Shown here: piece after piece, positions 51,605 through 64,000 of the stretch
Position numbering within the stretch: the first letter of the stretch is position 1
How the letters are laid out: the number at the start of each line of letters is the position of its first letter
Assembly: GCF_964355755.1 (NCBI RefSeq)
Contig: NC_092670.1
Location: 18,971,201-19,035,200 of the forward strand
Source of the DNA: Antedon mediterranea
Taxonomy: Eukaryota > Echinodermata > Crinoidea > Comatulida > Antedonidae
Direction: 5' to 3'
DNA: 64,000 bases
Made by a program: the position numbers and the translations under genes
Notes under the pieces: generated by a model
The model's database searches: none
What the model saw: only the letters and a program-made list of their open reading frames with translations
Told to the model about the DNA's origin: nothing

Positions 51605-51925
51605 TCCTATTGAGTGTACGTCATTGTCCCCCTGAAAAAATAATTTTAAATTTTGTTGTTGAATATGCAATTTTGATGTCACATAATACCTGTAGTTATT
51701 CACCTAGACCAACAATTGGTTCGAAAAAAATTATTTACCTGAGAAAACTGTAATTTACAGCCAAAAATAGTCAAATTCTCTGTCAGTGTCAAACAATGAG
51801 TTTTTGGTTAAATTTAACTGTTTATTTTGTCTTTTTATAAGTGAAATCATTTTTTTTATATGGAAATGAATAACTTTATTAAAACTGCAAAATGGCCTAT
51901 AAAGTATTCAAAGACAGATTTTATA
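51605..51925. mobile_element. MITE family A, diverged copy
   Basis: It opens GTCATTGTCCCCCTGAAAAA, continues with TAGTTATTCACCTAGACC and ends with AACTTTATTAAAACTGCAAA and TTCAAAGACAGATTTTATAA, the order seen in reverse in 60881-61230. Confidence 0.65.
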
Positions 51926-52096
51926 AGTTTTTATGATGCCCCACACAGCTATGCAAAACGAGTAATAGTACTGTAGGATTGGTGCCAGCCACATGTAGCA
52001 CGTCATGAAAACAAAACATGAGAAACGATTTTATTTTCCGCGCTGGCTTTGGAATAGGTGTTCAGGAACGATAGTTCAGTTTTAGTAAATTTATTC

Positions 52097-52271
52097 CAGG
52101 GAATAACTTTGCCAGAAGTGTAGCATAGCAAAAAGCTATACAAAACAACCTTATTGCTATACATTTCTGAAATTGTGTAGCAAAAAATACAATATAAAAC
52201 TATGTTTCTCAACTCAAAATTCTGTTTGATTAACATTGCTAAACAAATTTTTAAGTTGAAATTTTTCCCTG
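52097..52271. mobile_element. 175-bp MITE (family D), first copy
   Basis: Ends CAGGGAA and TTTTTCCCTG. The interior block AGCATAGCAAAAAGCTATAC is shared with the second copy at 60224-60398, which has exactly the same length. Confidence 0.8.
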
Positions 52272-53479
52272 TATTGTGCTTGTGTGTATGGTTACAGTTC
52301 CTCTCATGGTTGCCAAGTGATAACATGCGTTCTGTGATGAAATAGCTGTACTCAATACAGTGTTACTGTTTATAACAATTTTAATGATATTTTTAGATCT
52401 TTTTTTATGGCTACAGTAATAAATGATATTACCATGGTAGCTGTAGGCTAATGAGATCCGGTTATTTATGGTTATTTTGTTACTTTAAATTACGGAATCA
52501 GATTTTTTTATACCATACAAACATACTTTAAAGTGTAAGCCTAAAACAAATTTGCATGTACAACTTTTTATTGTAGAAGAACTACATTCTACAGGCCGAT
52601 TTCACTGTTTTTTGCCCTGAACACAAAACCACCATAAAATCGTAAATGACTAAAGATAATTTTTGATCAATTTTATTTCTTACAAAAAAAACATTAATCA
52701 TTCTCAAAGTTATTAACAAAAATAAGCGTAAAAATGGAGTATTTTGATAACCTTCACTATCAATTTATTGAACTTCAGTACAAAATTGTCTTAATGATTT
52801 TTAAAAAAATACATTCATTGTTGACCTTCACCATGGTGAACAGTGTCAGTATGTGGATCAGCGACAGCGCATGAGTAAATAAATTTGTCTTTTGTAAATT
52901 TGTACCTACAGTAATGTAATAAACATATAGTGTTTCTTCATGGCGTAACCAAGTTAAGTGCTAATCATCTTGGAAGATTAATATTTGATTTTCATTATTG
53001 CCATAGCAATAGACAATCAATAAATTCTGTATTTTAAATTACATCAATTATTCTCTCCTTCTCCAGTAATTAAGTAATGCTGTACCCATGTACAACTACT
53101 GGACAACTTCAGACTATGGCAATTCTAAACAATGAAAACAGAATAGTCAAAGTTACTAATGAATGGTCAATATTAGTCAATATTATTAAGTTTAGTAGTT
53201 TTGCGTACAGTAAACTGTATTGACAATCATTACTAAATAGAATCGGGTTTTTTTTTGCAAATTAATTGATTGATACTGTACTTTCATAGTGTAAAAATCA
53301 ACAGCACATCACTGTTTTTAATATCTTGTCTGTTTATGTCATGTGATTTTATGCTTTATGGTGCTTTACAGTTTGAATAGACTTTTGATTGTTTTACCAT
53401 GGAACTTATTTTGTTGCTCCAAATAGTTTTACAAACATTTAACGAGCTGTAGATAATTCCAAAAAAACGTGTTGACATT

Positions 53480-53850
53480 TGAGGCCTACAGTACCACACC
53501 AGCTTTTGTCTTGTTTATTTGTTTGTTTCATTTATTTATTTTCCACACATTGAACAAAAGGAACAGATATATGAACTATAAAAAAAAAAGAAAAAAAAGG
53601 GGGGAAAAAAAGAAGACAATGTGTGAAAGGATCGAGATCAAAATAAGTAAAAATTACTTTAAGCTTTGACCACCTGAACTGCTTTGGTCTTGTTCGTTTG
53701 TTTCATTTATTTATTTTCCACACATTGAACAAAAGGAACAGATATATGAACTATAAAAAAAAAAAGAAAAAAAAAAGGAAAAAAAGGAAGACATGTGTGA
53801 AAGGAGATCAAAATAAGTAAAAATTACTTTAAGCATTGACCACCTGAACA
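53480..53850. repeat. ~190-bp tandem duplication with poly(A)/poly(G) cores
   Basis: TTGTTTGTTTCATTTATTTA through AAGTAAAAATTACTTTAAGC occurs twice head to tail; copies differ mainly in the length of an A-rich run containing GGGG. The flanking 52280-53470 is AT-rich with no supported gene. Confidence 0.85.
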
Positions 53851-54029
53851 GTCTTAAAACTTGTTCTGTGTTCACAAACTGCTTTCTTTGTAAACTTATT
53901 TTTGTTTGTTTTGCTTTTTTAAAAATCCAGACACAAGTTTATGATTTGAATGTTGCCTCAATGTAAACAGTTCATGCTTGCTAGGCCTGCACTACGCCAC
54001 TGTACAGTAGATAACCTTACAGCCTTACC

Positions 54030-57000
54030 ATGTGGCCATATGGTGGGGGCGGAGGAGGGTATGATGGCAGGTAAGTTCGCAATGAACTACAGTATACTGT
54101 CGTGCTAGTCACTGTATGTTGTTCTACAATCATTTTTCACAACTGTTATGCTATATGATTTGACTTCTTTGCTTGATAGCTCCTTCTCCTTTTTGTTCCT
54201 TTGCCTACTGTACAGTTTAACTTCAATTTTAAAAACTAATCTACTACTAAAGTGTGTATTGGTCCCGATGATCAAGCAAAGGTTTAAACATTCTAATAAC
54301 TAGTAAACTTTGTATGTTTGTTAGCACGATAGCACAATTAATATCAATTTATCAATCAATCATTCTGAAAATATGTACATAGGTACAGAACATGCCTATT
54401 GAAATTCAAGAAAATCGGTTTATTATTTATTAATTTGTAAAATAAAAAAAAATAAAAAATTTGTATTCTGTTAAAGACCCCTTCCCTGCAATTTTGGACG
54501 TTTTTTGGAAAATAATACATATATATCACTTTAAAAACATTAAACCATGTAATTCCTTGTCTTAAATGTACGTTTTATGGTAAATTATGATAAAAAGTGA
54601 GAAACAATGCACTACCTAAGTAGCTCGCGGCGATCGACCTCTCGTGGACGGTCTTAGGCCTAGCCTAGCTAGGCTTAGTTTTGTAGGCCTAGCTGGTAAA
54701 CATCGATAACGTACGAACATCGTACGCTAGCTATATACCTAGCCTGATGTTGTATAGTTGCTGCATTAATTGTCTTTCTATTTTTGCCAGACTCCGTTGA
54801 TACAAATTGGGGAAAACCCGGTATTTTCGCTGAAAAGTTAGGAGTCTTCCATTTGTTTTGGCTTCACGATCGATCGAAAAGTGGGCGAATTACAGGTGAA
54901 AAACAAAAATATCAATCCGCGCGCAATGCATTTTGGGATTTATAGCGGGCCGCTATAATTATTAGAATCGATTTATTTTTCACATTTTTAACCGTTTAAA
55001 GACGAAAAAAGTTATCGCAATAGGACCATATAGTATTATTTTTACATTAAATATAGTTTGTGATCTTAAATTAAATTTAAAAAACGTAGGGAATGGGGCT
55101 TTAATATAAACATGCACCCTATATGGCAATATAAACATGCACCCTATATGGCAATATAAACATGCACCCTATATGGCAATATAAACATGCACCCTATATG
55201 GCAATATAAACATGCACCCTATATGGCAATATAAACATGCACCCTATATGGCAATATAAACATGCACCCTATATGGCAATATAAACATGCACCCTATATG
55301 GCAATATAAACATGCACCCTATATGGCAATATAAACATGCACCCTATATGGCAATATAAACATGCACCCTATATGGCAATATAAACATGCACCCTATATG
55401 GCAATATAAACATGCACCCTATATGGCAATATAAACATGCACCCTATATGGCAATATAAACATGCACCCTATATGGCAATATTTTGTCAAGTACTTCACT
55501 CAGTTTCTGAGTGCTTTCATAATTGTTTTTATATACAGACACTATTATTTTAATCCAACAAAGTCTTCTGAGACCATGCACATTAGCAATTCAGACAAGT
55601 TAATTTCAAAATACCATGTACAGTACATTATCATCACCATCCAACAGTGAAATTCATGTAATAGGAAGTAAATGTATAATCAATAATGAAAGGCACAATA
55701 CTTTAATATGTTACAGTAGATTAATAATATCATGGAGAAGAAATATTAAAAGATGCTGTATATTATTATCATGTCAGTTGCCGTAGCTCACTTCACCACT
55801 AGTACTGTAGTAATGGTTGTAGTAATTAGTACTACGTGCTGTATGGTTTACTGAACCTTTTTAATGCTCAGTACAATTTACAAACTCTTAAGTCTCCACA
55901 GTGGGTGTATCATTTACAGTCTAAGTTCATGGACCATTAAGTAGGTCGTTTGCATCAATATGTTTTTAACAAACATTGATACAATGTCATGTTCAGAATC
56001 TGTTTCAAAACTAACCATATATAATAATCTGTAATTATTCAGTACATTATATTAAAATCAATATTGAGTGGGAACCAAAAGAATTTGGCGTTCTACTGTA
56101 TGTCACGTTACGAAAGAAAATGATGACGGTGGTACGTTGGTACGTTCCCACATGAGGGCGTGGTTGCGGACTGGTCCATTATAATACAGGGGTGTTCTAG
56201 GAACTTTTCACTTTCGTATCTAAGCCCTCCCTCTGGAGAGCACGGGCTATTGTCGGTTTATACAGGTAAGCTAGCACTCATAGACTACTAACACCACTAC
56301 TGGTTTGTGTAATTTTTTTGCAAGTATGTATTGTATTGTAGTACTTACCGATAATTTGTTGTTCAACAATACTTTGATTATGCATTCAATGCATAGACAG
56401 ACCACAATAACAATTTGTAAAGTTTGTCACTTAATCCTGTTCCTATAATGTATAAGTCCATGACTTAATTAGATTTAAAAGCAAGTATTAAAAAAAAGAG
56501 GAGAAAAGAAGTAAACACTATACTGTAAATACTGTACTTGATAGTTAAATTCTTGCATCCACATCTTCATAACACCATTAAAAAACTTAAGCAAGAAGAA
56601 AAAAAAAGATAATAATAATAAAAAGAAAATATATTCGTCACTCCTATATGGAATGTTTTCTGGGAAACATTTTAATTTTAATTTAAAATAATTATGCTAT
56701 ATATAGAATGATGTGTATCATAATAACAACTGTATCAATTAATTCTAATTTAAGCATATTGATATAAATTGTTGATTACAATGCCACTGTTATATCTCTT
56801 TCTTTTTCATCAACATTGTGCTTATTCAGGCATTGAATTATTGAATCGAATCTTGCTCAAATATTTTCTTATTAGCTAGTGCATGAGCGGATATCACTTT
56901 AAACAAAGGCTGTTGCGATGTAATAGGATGTTGCTAAGCAACATATCAACCAACAAACAATTACTGAGTTCAATTAAGATTGTAGTAGTAGGTGTACTCG

Positions 57001-60000
57001 TAGAACGATCACGTTTCTATCGAAAAAAATTTCAAACCGGTTAATTGATGCTATGAATATGAGGATAATAGATCAGAGTAATTTGCATTAACTTATGTGG
57101 TAGGTATTTAACGTGAGAAATTATCTTAAAATTGCCGTATCAACTGGTTTTTATTTTTTAATGGCTGCTGTTCTAAACACAATGCGGTTGCTTATTGATG
57201 ATATCCACGACAACTAAGTGTCTTAATTGTCAGCTTAGTCAGTTAATAATGATCTTGCATACTAAAACTCTTTGTCGCTTTTTTTTTTACTGTATTCATA
57301 CAGCTAAATTTGAAATTGTAATTAGTTTAGTTTAGTGTAGCAAGCCTCTTCACAATAGATACAGTAATCGTGTATAAATGGAGATTTCATGAATACTCCC
57401 CACCTGCTTAATAACAGTATAATTTCATATTTGCTTTTGTTTAAGATTTTTATCTACGTATTTATTTGAAAACATACATTGATCATAAATTTAACTTCTT
57501 TGTCACATTACTTCTATATATTTTACGACATACAGATATTATTCAATTATTGATATACTGTAGTAAGCATTGAAAACGGATACTTCTAAATTAAAATAGT
57601 ACAGTAGTTATTGCTTTTAATACATATTTAAATCATAAAGCTTTGTTATTACAATACTATAACTTATTGATAAAATGTTAATACTAAAAGTACAATATTC
57701 TCACTGAAATTGCAACATCATATTAAACAATTTCAGCTTACCTAAATTTGCTAATTTTCAGTGACTGAAATTTTAAGTACTACCTATTAGCACCATGGTA
57801 ACATCTTTACTGTCAGAACTTTAATTGATGCTTTTATTGGATAACAAATATTTGAGTTGTAATTAGGTATAATCAATTTTACATTTACTGTATTTGTTCC
57901 CAGAGTAATTAATTTAAACAATTTGTATAGGAAATATTATGAAATAACACTTAAACATTGGTTACAAAAATCTATTGATTAGTGCTGCAGAGGCGAATAT
58001 TGTACGTTATAAACAATTGCAGGTAAGGTACAGACAAGGTGGACTTTCATTTGTAACAATTTAAAAGATTTTTGAATATAATATTTAATAAAATTTATGT
58101 TTTTTTACTGTTTCTTTCAGGCAAAGCCAACTTCAAAACCGGTTTCAGCCACTTCCATCAATCCAACAAACTCACAACCAACAAGGTTTTGAAACTGCAC
58201 TCGTACCTGTTGGACCAACACACAAATCACAAATGTCACATCATATCACAAACGGCGGGCCAATGTTATTCAATGATGTCGGTGACCCAAAGATCCGTCA
58301 GTTTGATAACAGGCTCAGCGTGGCTGAGCAATCAAATCGAGCTCTTCTCGAGGAGGTTGTTCGACTTCAAGGTAAGTAGGTTTGGTTTCTATCAATTTGG
58401 AACCAGCTCAACAAAGTTTAATAGCTGACATAATATTGAACACTACAGCAATGAGTTATGTAAGTACAAGAGAGCATAATTAGGCATTTTGAATGATTCG
58501 GAGGAAAAACTGTGATTTCAATGTACTGAACATACAAAGTTTTTGTGCAGAGTTTATCCGATCGGTTACAATACAACCAACCATTGATAATACTTTATTA
58601 TGTCTAATGAATTTCTTGTTTTATAGGCGAACTTAAACAAGCTCACCGCAAAACAGAGGACATGCTAAGCATAGAACGACAGGCAAGACAGCAACTGACG
58701 GAGAATCTAAGGGCTAGCAACGATCTAATTGGACAGTTAGGGGCAAGGTTAAAGAGAGCCGAGGAGAAGGTCGCTGATGAAAGGTCGGCAGTAGGAGCAC
58801 TTGTAAATCATACTAAACAAGTCGAACAAGCTGTTTTAGGGAGTCAGCAAGAATTGATCGCAAAACGTGATCACCAGATGACTAAGTATGAACTAACATG
58901 CTATAATGTTATTATTTTTGTGGTAGTTGATATTAATAAACTTAAAAACTGTTAACTTTTAAAGTTGAAGCAACATAGCATTACTACTACAGTAGGGTAC
59001 TCCTTTAAAATCTTAGTAGAAACAATAGTAGATTTAATTAATTATTTTTATAGATTTCTTGAACTTCAAAATGATGTAGATGAAGCTAATCGTATGCGAG
59101 AGCAACTAGAACGTGCAATGGCTACAATGGTAGATGAGATACGCCAGTTAAAATCCAGAGTAGATTCACAAAGTATAGAATTTGGTAGCATTATGCACGA
59201 AGTTAAAGATCGGGCAAAAAGATTAGACGATGAAAACCGCCAAGCTGTAAGTTTAAGCTTGTACAGTACCACTCTATTCTTTTTATAATGTGCTTACCTT
59301 AAGTGAAATTGGGAGGCACAGTGAAATAATGAGGCGAAAAACAATTAATCATAACTTAATGTTGTACTAATGTGTCATAATTAATGTCATTTGAATGGCA
59401 TTGGGCTATCTTCGGTTCCATACATTGTCTTTATTCTTACACCATGTGTTAGTATTTTTAATATGATCATTCACTTAAATGCACATGTGTTCAAGATGCA
59501 CTGTAACATGGAATTATAGGATTATTAAAGATGACTGTATAACAGTAATAATTATACAGTACTGTAAATTTACTCATCCTTTATTATCCTCATTATCATA
59601 ATTGTTATTATTGTTTTTGTCAACAAATCCTTGATATCTTATTTTTATTCAAGTTGTTGATATCGTTTTATTTTCATTCTCATCATCAAGTCATCACCTT
59701 TGCATAATCATAAGTACAACTTTTATATTCTTCATAATTCACTTTGCACAATTTGAATCCTCACTGTTAACTGTTTTTTTATTTTCTTATTTCTAATTTC
59801 CTGCACTATCATTAAAACAGAGGGTAAGTATTATAGTGTTTAAATTAATTATATTTATTACAATTATTTAAGAAATATGAATTGTACAAAAAATTTGTTA
59901 ATATCAAATACAAATATTTTTTATATGATATTATTAAGTATAATAAAAAAGAACCAACAACTGACGAAAAAGTGCAATTACTGAGAGACCAGTTCAGTAT

Positions 60001-63000
60001 AGGGTAAGGGTAATATGCCATGACCTTCGTGTATATTTATGTACATTTTTGTCTTGTAAAGCTGTTATAACAAATTAGTGTTACCTTTTGTATTAAGTTG
60101 ATCTGACATGACATGTGACAGTAAATGTGTAGTAGTAGTACTAATTTATTATATTTTCTTATCCATTAACAACTAGAAATTCATCTTTGTTTGGACATTT
60201 GTGTTATTTGACAAATCACTATTCAGGGAACATTTTCGTCAGTGTAGCATAGCAAAAAGCTATACAAAACAACCTTATTGCTACACATTTCTAAAATTGT
60301 GTAGCAAAAAATATAATACAAAACTATGTCTCTCGACTTAAAAATCAGTTTGATTAGCAATATTGCTAAACAAAATTGTTAAATGAAATTTTTCCCTGCT
60401 ATTCATATTCATATATGGAAGTACCAACAAAGTTTCCACTGGAGTTAACAATAGGGGTTTATATATATTTCCCCTCGTTGGTTTACCTCCTCAAATGAGG
60501 GGTTCCACTTTATTAGTTATTATATAGACTTATCATACATGTGTGTTTGTGAAAGTATTTGCAATATATTTGCTAACTAACATATTCTTGCTACTGTAAT
60601 TAGATGGATAATCAGCGTAAATACCATGAGAGTCATCATTCTGTTGAGCAAGCGACCTCTGTATTGAGGTCACAATTGGATGCAAGGTATAACAAAAATG
60701 CCCTCAAACCACCCAACACTTTTTTTTATCATTTTTTCAATTCACTTTTTTCAAAATTGTAAATTTGGTACTTGAATTAAAGTTAAAATAATTATGTTTC
60801 TTAACTTTAGTACTTAATACAATTGGGTCCAAATTCAGATATAAAGTGTGTCTATCCATACCTCAATTTTTTTTTCTTAAAGATGTACTGTATTGTCCCC
60901 CAAAAACATGAAAAATGAAGATTAATTAAATCAGACTTTGAATAATTTATTTTGTAGTTTTAATAAAGTTAATCAATTTAATAAAAAAGAAATGAAAAAA
61001 ATCATGTTTTCACTTATAAAATGACGAAATAAATGGTAAAATTCAACCGAAATTCCATTGGCTGGTAACCAGTTTGACAATTTTTTGCTTTAAATTACAT
61101 TTTTTTTAGGTAAATACATTTTTTTTTTCAATCCAATTTTTTGTCAAAGTGGATAACTATTATGTTACATTAAAATGGAATAATAAAAAAAAAATGTATG
61201 AATTGTTTTTTTCAGGGGGACAATACATCTTTAATTAACATTTTATTTTACAATATGTTTTTGCCAAAAACTACTTTGTTTGCTCTATGCTTTACCAGTT
61301 ATTGTGTTATTATTATAAATGTCTTAGCTTTGTACCAGTGACATTGTATATTCTTCTTGATTATGTAATAATATTTAGTCAAAAAGTGGAGTGTTATTTT
61401 AAACTTAGATTTTCCTTTATTTTTTATATAAATTATTTACAGTACTACATTGTTCCTATAAATTGAGTTAATATTAATTTTTAATTACAAAACCCACAGA
61501 ATTGAAAAATTATTAACAATATAAATAAGTTTAATTTATCAATTTCCCAAATTAGTTGAATACATGTACGACCGTACAGTAGTACTGCTTGCAGCTACTT
61601 TGGAGTTTTCTCTGATGATTCCAACATAAAAATGCTCCATAGACAACTATTACAAGTTAAAACTTGTTTGATTTTCAATTCAAGATTGGGTGAAGTAAGA
61701 GATGTTTTGATGGACTTGAGAGGTAGAATATCAACAGAAGAAACCGAACGAAGGCAACAAGAACAACAAGTGTTTTTAAAGTAGGTTTGATTGAAGGCAT
61801 CCTTAGAAATTAAAAGTTATTTGCATTTAAAAGTTATTTCCTACTTGGTGGTTTGGTGGTTATGATGCTTGGCGTCCTGGGTTCAAGTCGTGTCATTTTT
61901 CAGTATTTTTTCTAATGACAAAAGACAAATTGACTGCGACTTTGTTTATGTAGAGCATTTTGTGTATACATTTGTCTTGTGAACGGGATTTAAGAAGAAG
62001 GATAGTGAATGAATTTTCTTATGGTTATTCTTGGAAATTTGCATAAATATATTTAATTTTTTTTTAAATTTACCCCAACTTTCTACCTTGCATCCAGAAT
62101 GAATGACCTTCAATCGCAAGTACATGAACAAAATCGTAAACGTGAAGAAGGCATGCATGTTTTAGATGTCGTCCAGCGAGAACGGGAACATGCATCTGAC
62201 AACGAACGACTGAAAATGCAGAGTAAGATTGCAGAAATTGCTGAAGAGGTTAGCAAGAAAATTCTAGGCAAAGAGATTCGGCTACGTGAGGAAGCTCAAC
62301 AAAAGTTTGGCAACATTGAAAAGGTATGTGATGTCATTATCATAGCCAGTTATATGTATGGTATTTAATTCAATTCACATTTATTCAGCAATATAAATAT
62401 TTACATTACAGGGATTTTACAGAGACAAGTAATTGTCTGTAGTCGTATTAAAAACCCTTTAGAAAAAAACAAATATTATCACAAAGGAAAAAAATAAGCA
62501 AAACTATAAATACATATAATATAAAACTAATACATATGTGTGTACACTGACACACACCACGCACAATATATGCATATTTATGAGTGAAGCATTTTAAGTA
62601 CTGTAATTCCAATGGGTGAGCGGCCGAGGGTTAAAACAGTGGAACCGTAATCACGTAGCCATAACATCGGCAGGGGTTCGAGGCTCACTCACTCCATGGT
62701 TCTGGTGGTAGAACGAGTCTTCTCGGATAAGGACTATAAACCGTAGGTCCAGTGTACACAACTTGCTCGTGTGCACTTTAAAGAACCTAGTACATCTTTC
62801 GAGACGAGTAGGGGGTTACCCCGGTGTATTAGTACATCACAGCCACTGATCACCAACTGGGCCCTCTGGGAGATCAGTCTTTGACTGAAGAGGTCACCCA
62901 GTATAAAGATAAAACAATATCTAGGTCATTTCTACAGAGCTCATTCCATAGTTTCGGTCCAGGTATGCTGATAAAATATTACTTGCAGGAATTACTTTCC

Positions 63001-63173
63001 CATCTTTTTTCCAATTTTTCATCATTGTCTACTTTCATTTTTAGTATCTAAATGCAGAACAATCAGCACGTATCGCCCATGAGCAAGCGATGCGGGAAGA
63101 GAATGAAAAACGATGGACAGCCCTGCAAAAGCTCACTGAAGGGGAAGTTCTAAATGTTCGAGAAAACCAAAAG
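54030..63173 (+). CDS. Long coiled-coil protein, 3' end outside the window
   Basis: Eight exons join in phase: 54030-54070, 58121-58371, 58627-58885, 59054-59246, 60604-60686, 61685-61780, 62098-62323, 63045-63173, giving 426 residues, and the frame continues beyond the edge. The first exon encodes MWPYGGGGGGYDG and its donor matches the phase of exon 2. Residues to about 70 are Q/N/H-rich and disordered. From VGDPKIRQFDNRLSVAEQSN onward the protein is continuous coiled coil rich in E, Q, R and K, with no recognised catalytic motif. I considered a CCDC154-like protein but cannot confirm it. Intron 1 is 4 kb and holds a 15-copy minisatellite. Later introns carry MITEs and SINEs. Confidence 0.8.
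54290..54472. repeat. Dispersed repeat related to 14573-14740
   Basis: Shared text includes TTTGTTAGCACGATAG, GAAATTCAAGAAAATCGGTT and TTTGTATTCTGTTAA. It abuts the next element. Confidence 0.55.
54473..55104. mobile_element. TTAA-flanked non-autonomous element
   Basis: TTAAAGACCCCTTCCCT on the left and AGGGAATGGGGCTTTAA on the right are inverted and embed TTAA at each end. The interior includes a CTAG-rich tract at 54650-54745, and arms matching as ACGTTTTTTGG / AAAAAACGTAGG. It has no coding frame. It lies in intron 1 of the coiled-coil gene. Confidence 0.65.
55103..55477. repeat. 25-bp minisatellite, 15 identical copies
   Basis: The unit AATATAAACATGCACCCTATATGGC (described as AATATAAACATGC plus ACCCTATATGGC) repeats 15 times without a single visible difference over 375 bp. 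It starts exactly at the right end of the TTAA element. Perfect homogeneity implies recent expansion, or assembly collapse or extension. Confidence 0.95.
56170..56268 (+). promoter_or_regulatory. Possible alternative promoter and first exon of the coiled-coil gene
   Basis: A G+C-richer segment holds CCATTATAATACAGG and, downstream, TTTATACAG followed by GTAAGC, a strong splice donor with no open frame before it. A non-coding exon here could splice to 58121. This is inference only. Confidence 0.3.
60224..60398. mobile_element. 175-bp MITE (family D), second copy
   Basis: Same length, ends and interior as 52097-52271, with CTATT on both flanks suggesting a 5-bp target duplication. It lies in an intron of the coiled-coil gene. 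Confidence 0.8.
60881..61230. mobile_element. MITE family A, intact 350-bp copy
   Basis: TTAA flanks at 60877-60880 and 61231-61234. The ends are AGATGTACTGTATTGTCCCC and GGGGGACAATACATCT. This is the reference copy for the family in this window. It lies in an intron of the coiled-coil gene. Confidence 0.8.
61830..62000 (+). mobile_element. Possible second tRNA-like SINE fragment
   Basis: GGTGGTTATGATGCTTGGCG is followed by CTGGGTTCAAGTCG, reminiscent of pol III A and B boxes in correct order and spacing. It is not a functional tRNA gene, as no cloverleaf 3' half is apparent. Confidence 0.4.
62620..62925 (+). mobile_element. tRNA-derived SINE, fuller copy
   Basis: The tRNA-like head has GGCCGAGGGTTAAAACAGTGG (A-box region) and GGGGTTCGAGGCTCA (B box). 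The body shares GATAAGGACTATAAACCGTA and GTGCACTTTAAAGAACCTAG with 12415-12610. The tail continues through GGCCCTCTGGGAGATCAG. It lies in an intron of the coiled-coil gene. Confidence 0.75.
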
Positions 63174-64000
63174 GTAGGCTTAACTTTTTATTTCTTATAA
63201 GTTCTTAACTTATTACAAAAACTGTAAATCGCCCGATGAAATTAATTAATTTAAAATTTGTGAAGATAGGAAACCTGTGAGAATGAGGTAAAGCAACCCC
63301 AACAGAGATTTGAACCTGTCATTTCTGATCTTACCACATGTATAATAAAAGTTTCACTATTTACTTACTTGTTTTCACTTAAATTTAGAAGGTATCACTT
63401 TAAACTCCATGCTCTAAATAACTGAGATACTAGGGAGGTTTCGCAATCTTACGAATACGATAACGAAAACCTATACGTCACGTATACGTTTTCGTAAGCC
63501 AGTAAAAATCTGTTTCGCATAGCAACGAAATATTGAGGGTGTCGTCCAAAATATGACTGCGATAAATTTGAGCGAAGCGCAGGTACGTGTTACTTGGTGG
63601 TTGGCTGCCTAGGCCTAGCGTAACATCAAAGCGAGTGAGGACTGCTATTTATCAAAATTGACCTGGCATTTTAGTAAATTACTTTAGTAAATTACTTTCA
63701 ATAAATCTATAATTATATTATAATCGCATATCATTCCTGACTCAAATGCAAAATGTGCAAAATAGATCAAAAACTATACTCGTTTTGTCATGAGGCAAAA
63801 CTCTCCCTTAGCAGAAATGGTCCACAGGCCTGTCAAGAGTGTCAGCCCATAAAACACACAATTGTAATTTGATTATATTAACTGCCCATCAAATACAACC
63901 CAAGGGTACTATTAGGTCATTTACAACAAGGTCACCTGGACAGCTCATGAAAATTCGTACATGGTTTTCAGCAATTTCTGTAGTGAAGTGTCTGTCACAC
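63174..64000. other. Intron of the coiled-coil gene with a possible MITE end
   Basis: Positions 63430-63500 read AGGGAGGTTTCGCAATCTTA and then inverted ACGATAACGAAAAC / GTATACGTTTTCGT, like the start of a terminal-inverted-repeat element that may run past the edge. No exon was recognised after 63173. Confidence 0.4.

Noticed and set aside
59821-59823. Possible 3-bp micro-exon (AGG between CAG and GTAAGT) in the coiled-coil gene
   Set aside because: Phase would allow it, but a chance AG/GT pair is more likely, and the protein reads well without it.
62620-62700. Possible tRNA gene
   Set aside because: Pol III box-like motifs are present, but there is no cloverleaf, and the body matches a dispersed SINE.

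Overview
This is animal nuclear DNA: AT-rich, with genes split into many small exons by GT-AG introns (plus two apparent GC-AG introns), no operons, and roughly as much transposable-element sequence as gene sequence. The gene set and the repeats (Penelope-like element, TTAA-flanked MITEs, tRNA-type SINEs, foldback elements, islands of AGGCCTAG/CTAG) suggest a marine invertebrate, most likely a deuterostome such as an echinoderm. The species cannot be fixed from the sequence alone.

I could thread exons with consistent reading phase for nine genes. Left to right: BIRC5/survivin (+, 933-1872); CCDC96/CFAP184 (-, 2411-8007); an unrecognised 228-residue gene (+, 8766-10732); DXO (-, 12128-15854); STK19 (-, 17239-19574, with an upstream 5' exon ending at 20066); ALG1 (-, 31479-34777); DDX47 (+, 34999-38201); AP5Z1 (-, 39455-48740); and a long coiled-coil gene (+, from 54030) that runs off the right edge. 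For the recognised complete genes the assembled length is close to the human protein as I remember it. BIRC5 and CCDC96 are tail to tail; CCDC96 and the unknown gene, ALG1 and DDX47, and AP5Z1 and the coiled-coil gene are head to head. ALG1 and DDX47 share a gap of only 221 bp.

The genes do not form one pathway. They cover cell division (BIRC5), cilia (CCDC96), RNA quality control (DXO), transcription-coupled repair (STK19), N-glycan assembly (ALG1), ribosome biogenesis (DDX47) and late-endosomal sorting (AP5Z1). DXO and STK19 are also neighbours in the human MHC class III region, so their adjacency here may be ancient.

The most unusual ground is 20.1-30.5 kb, a nest of mobile DNA between STK19 and ALG1. 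A palindromic hairpin satellite has been split by a recent gag-only LTR retrotransposon. Its 5' LTR was in turn split by a 1.35-kb foldback element made of a 21-bp repeat, whose unit length keeps several frames open. A hAT-like element with an 8-bp target duplication sits in the same satellite. The whole block is bracketed by an inverted copy of the STK19 upstream region. Two more foldback-type elements with sub-repeated arms flank AP5Z1 exon 2 closely. I found no viral genome, CRISPR array or tRNA/rRNA gene, and no wholly new enzymatic system. The novelty here is in repeat architecture and gene neighbourhood.
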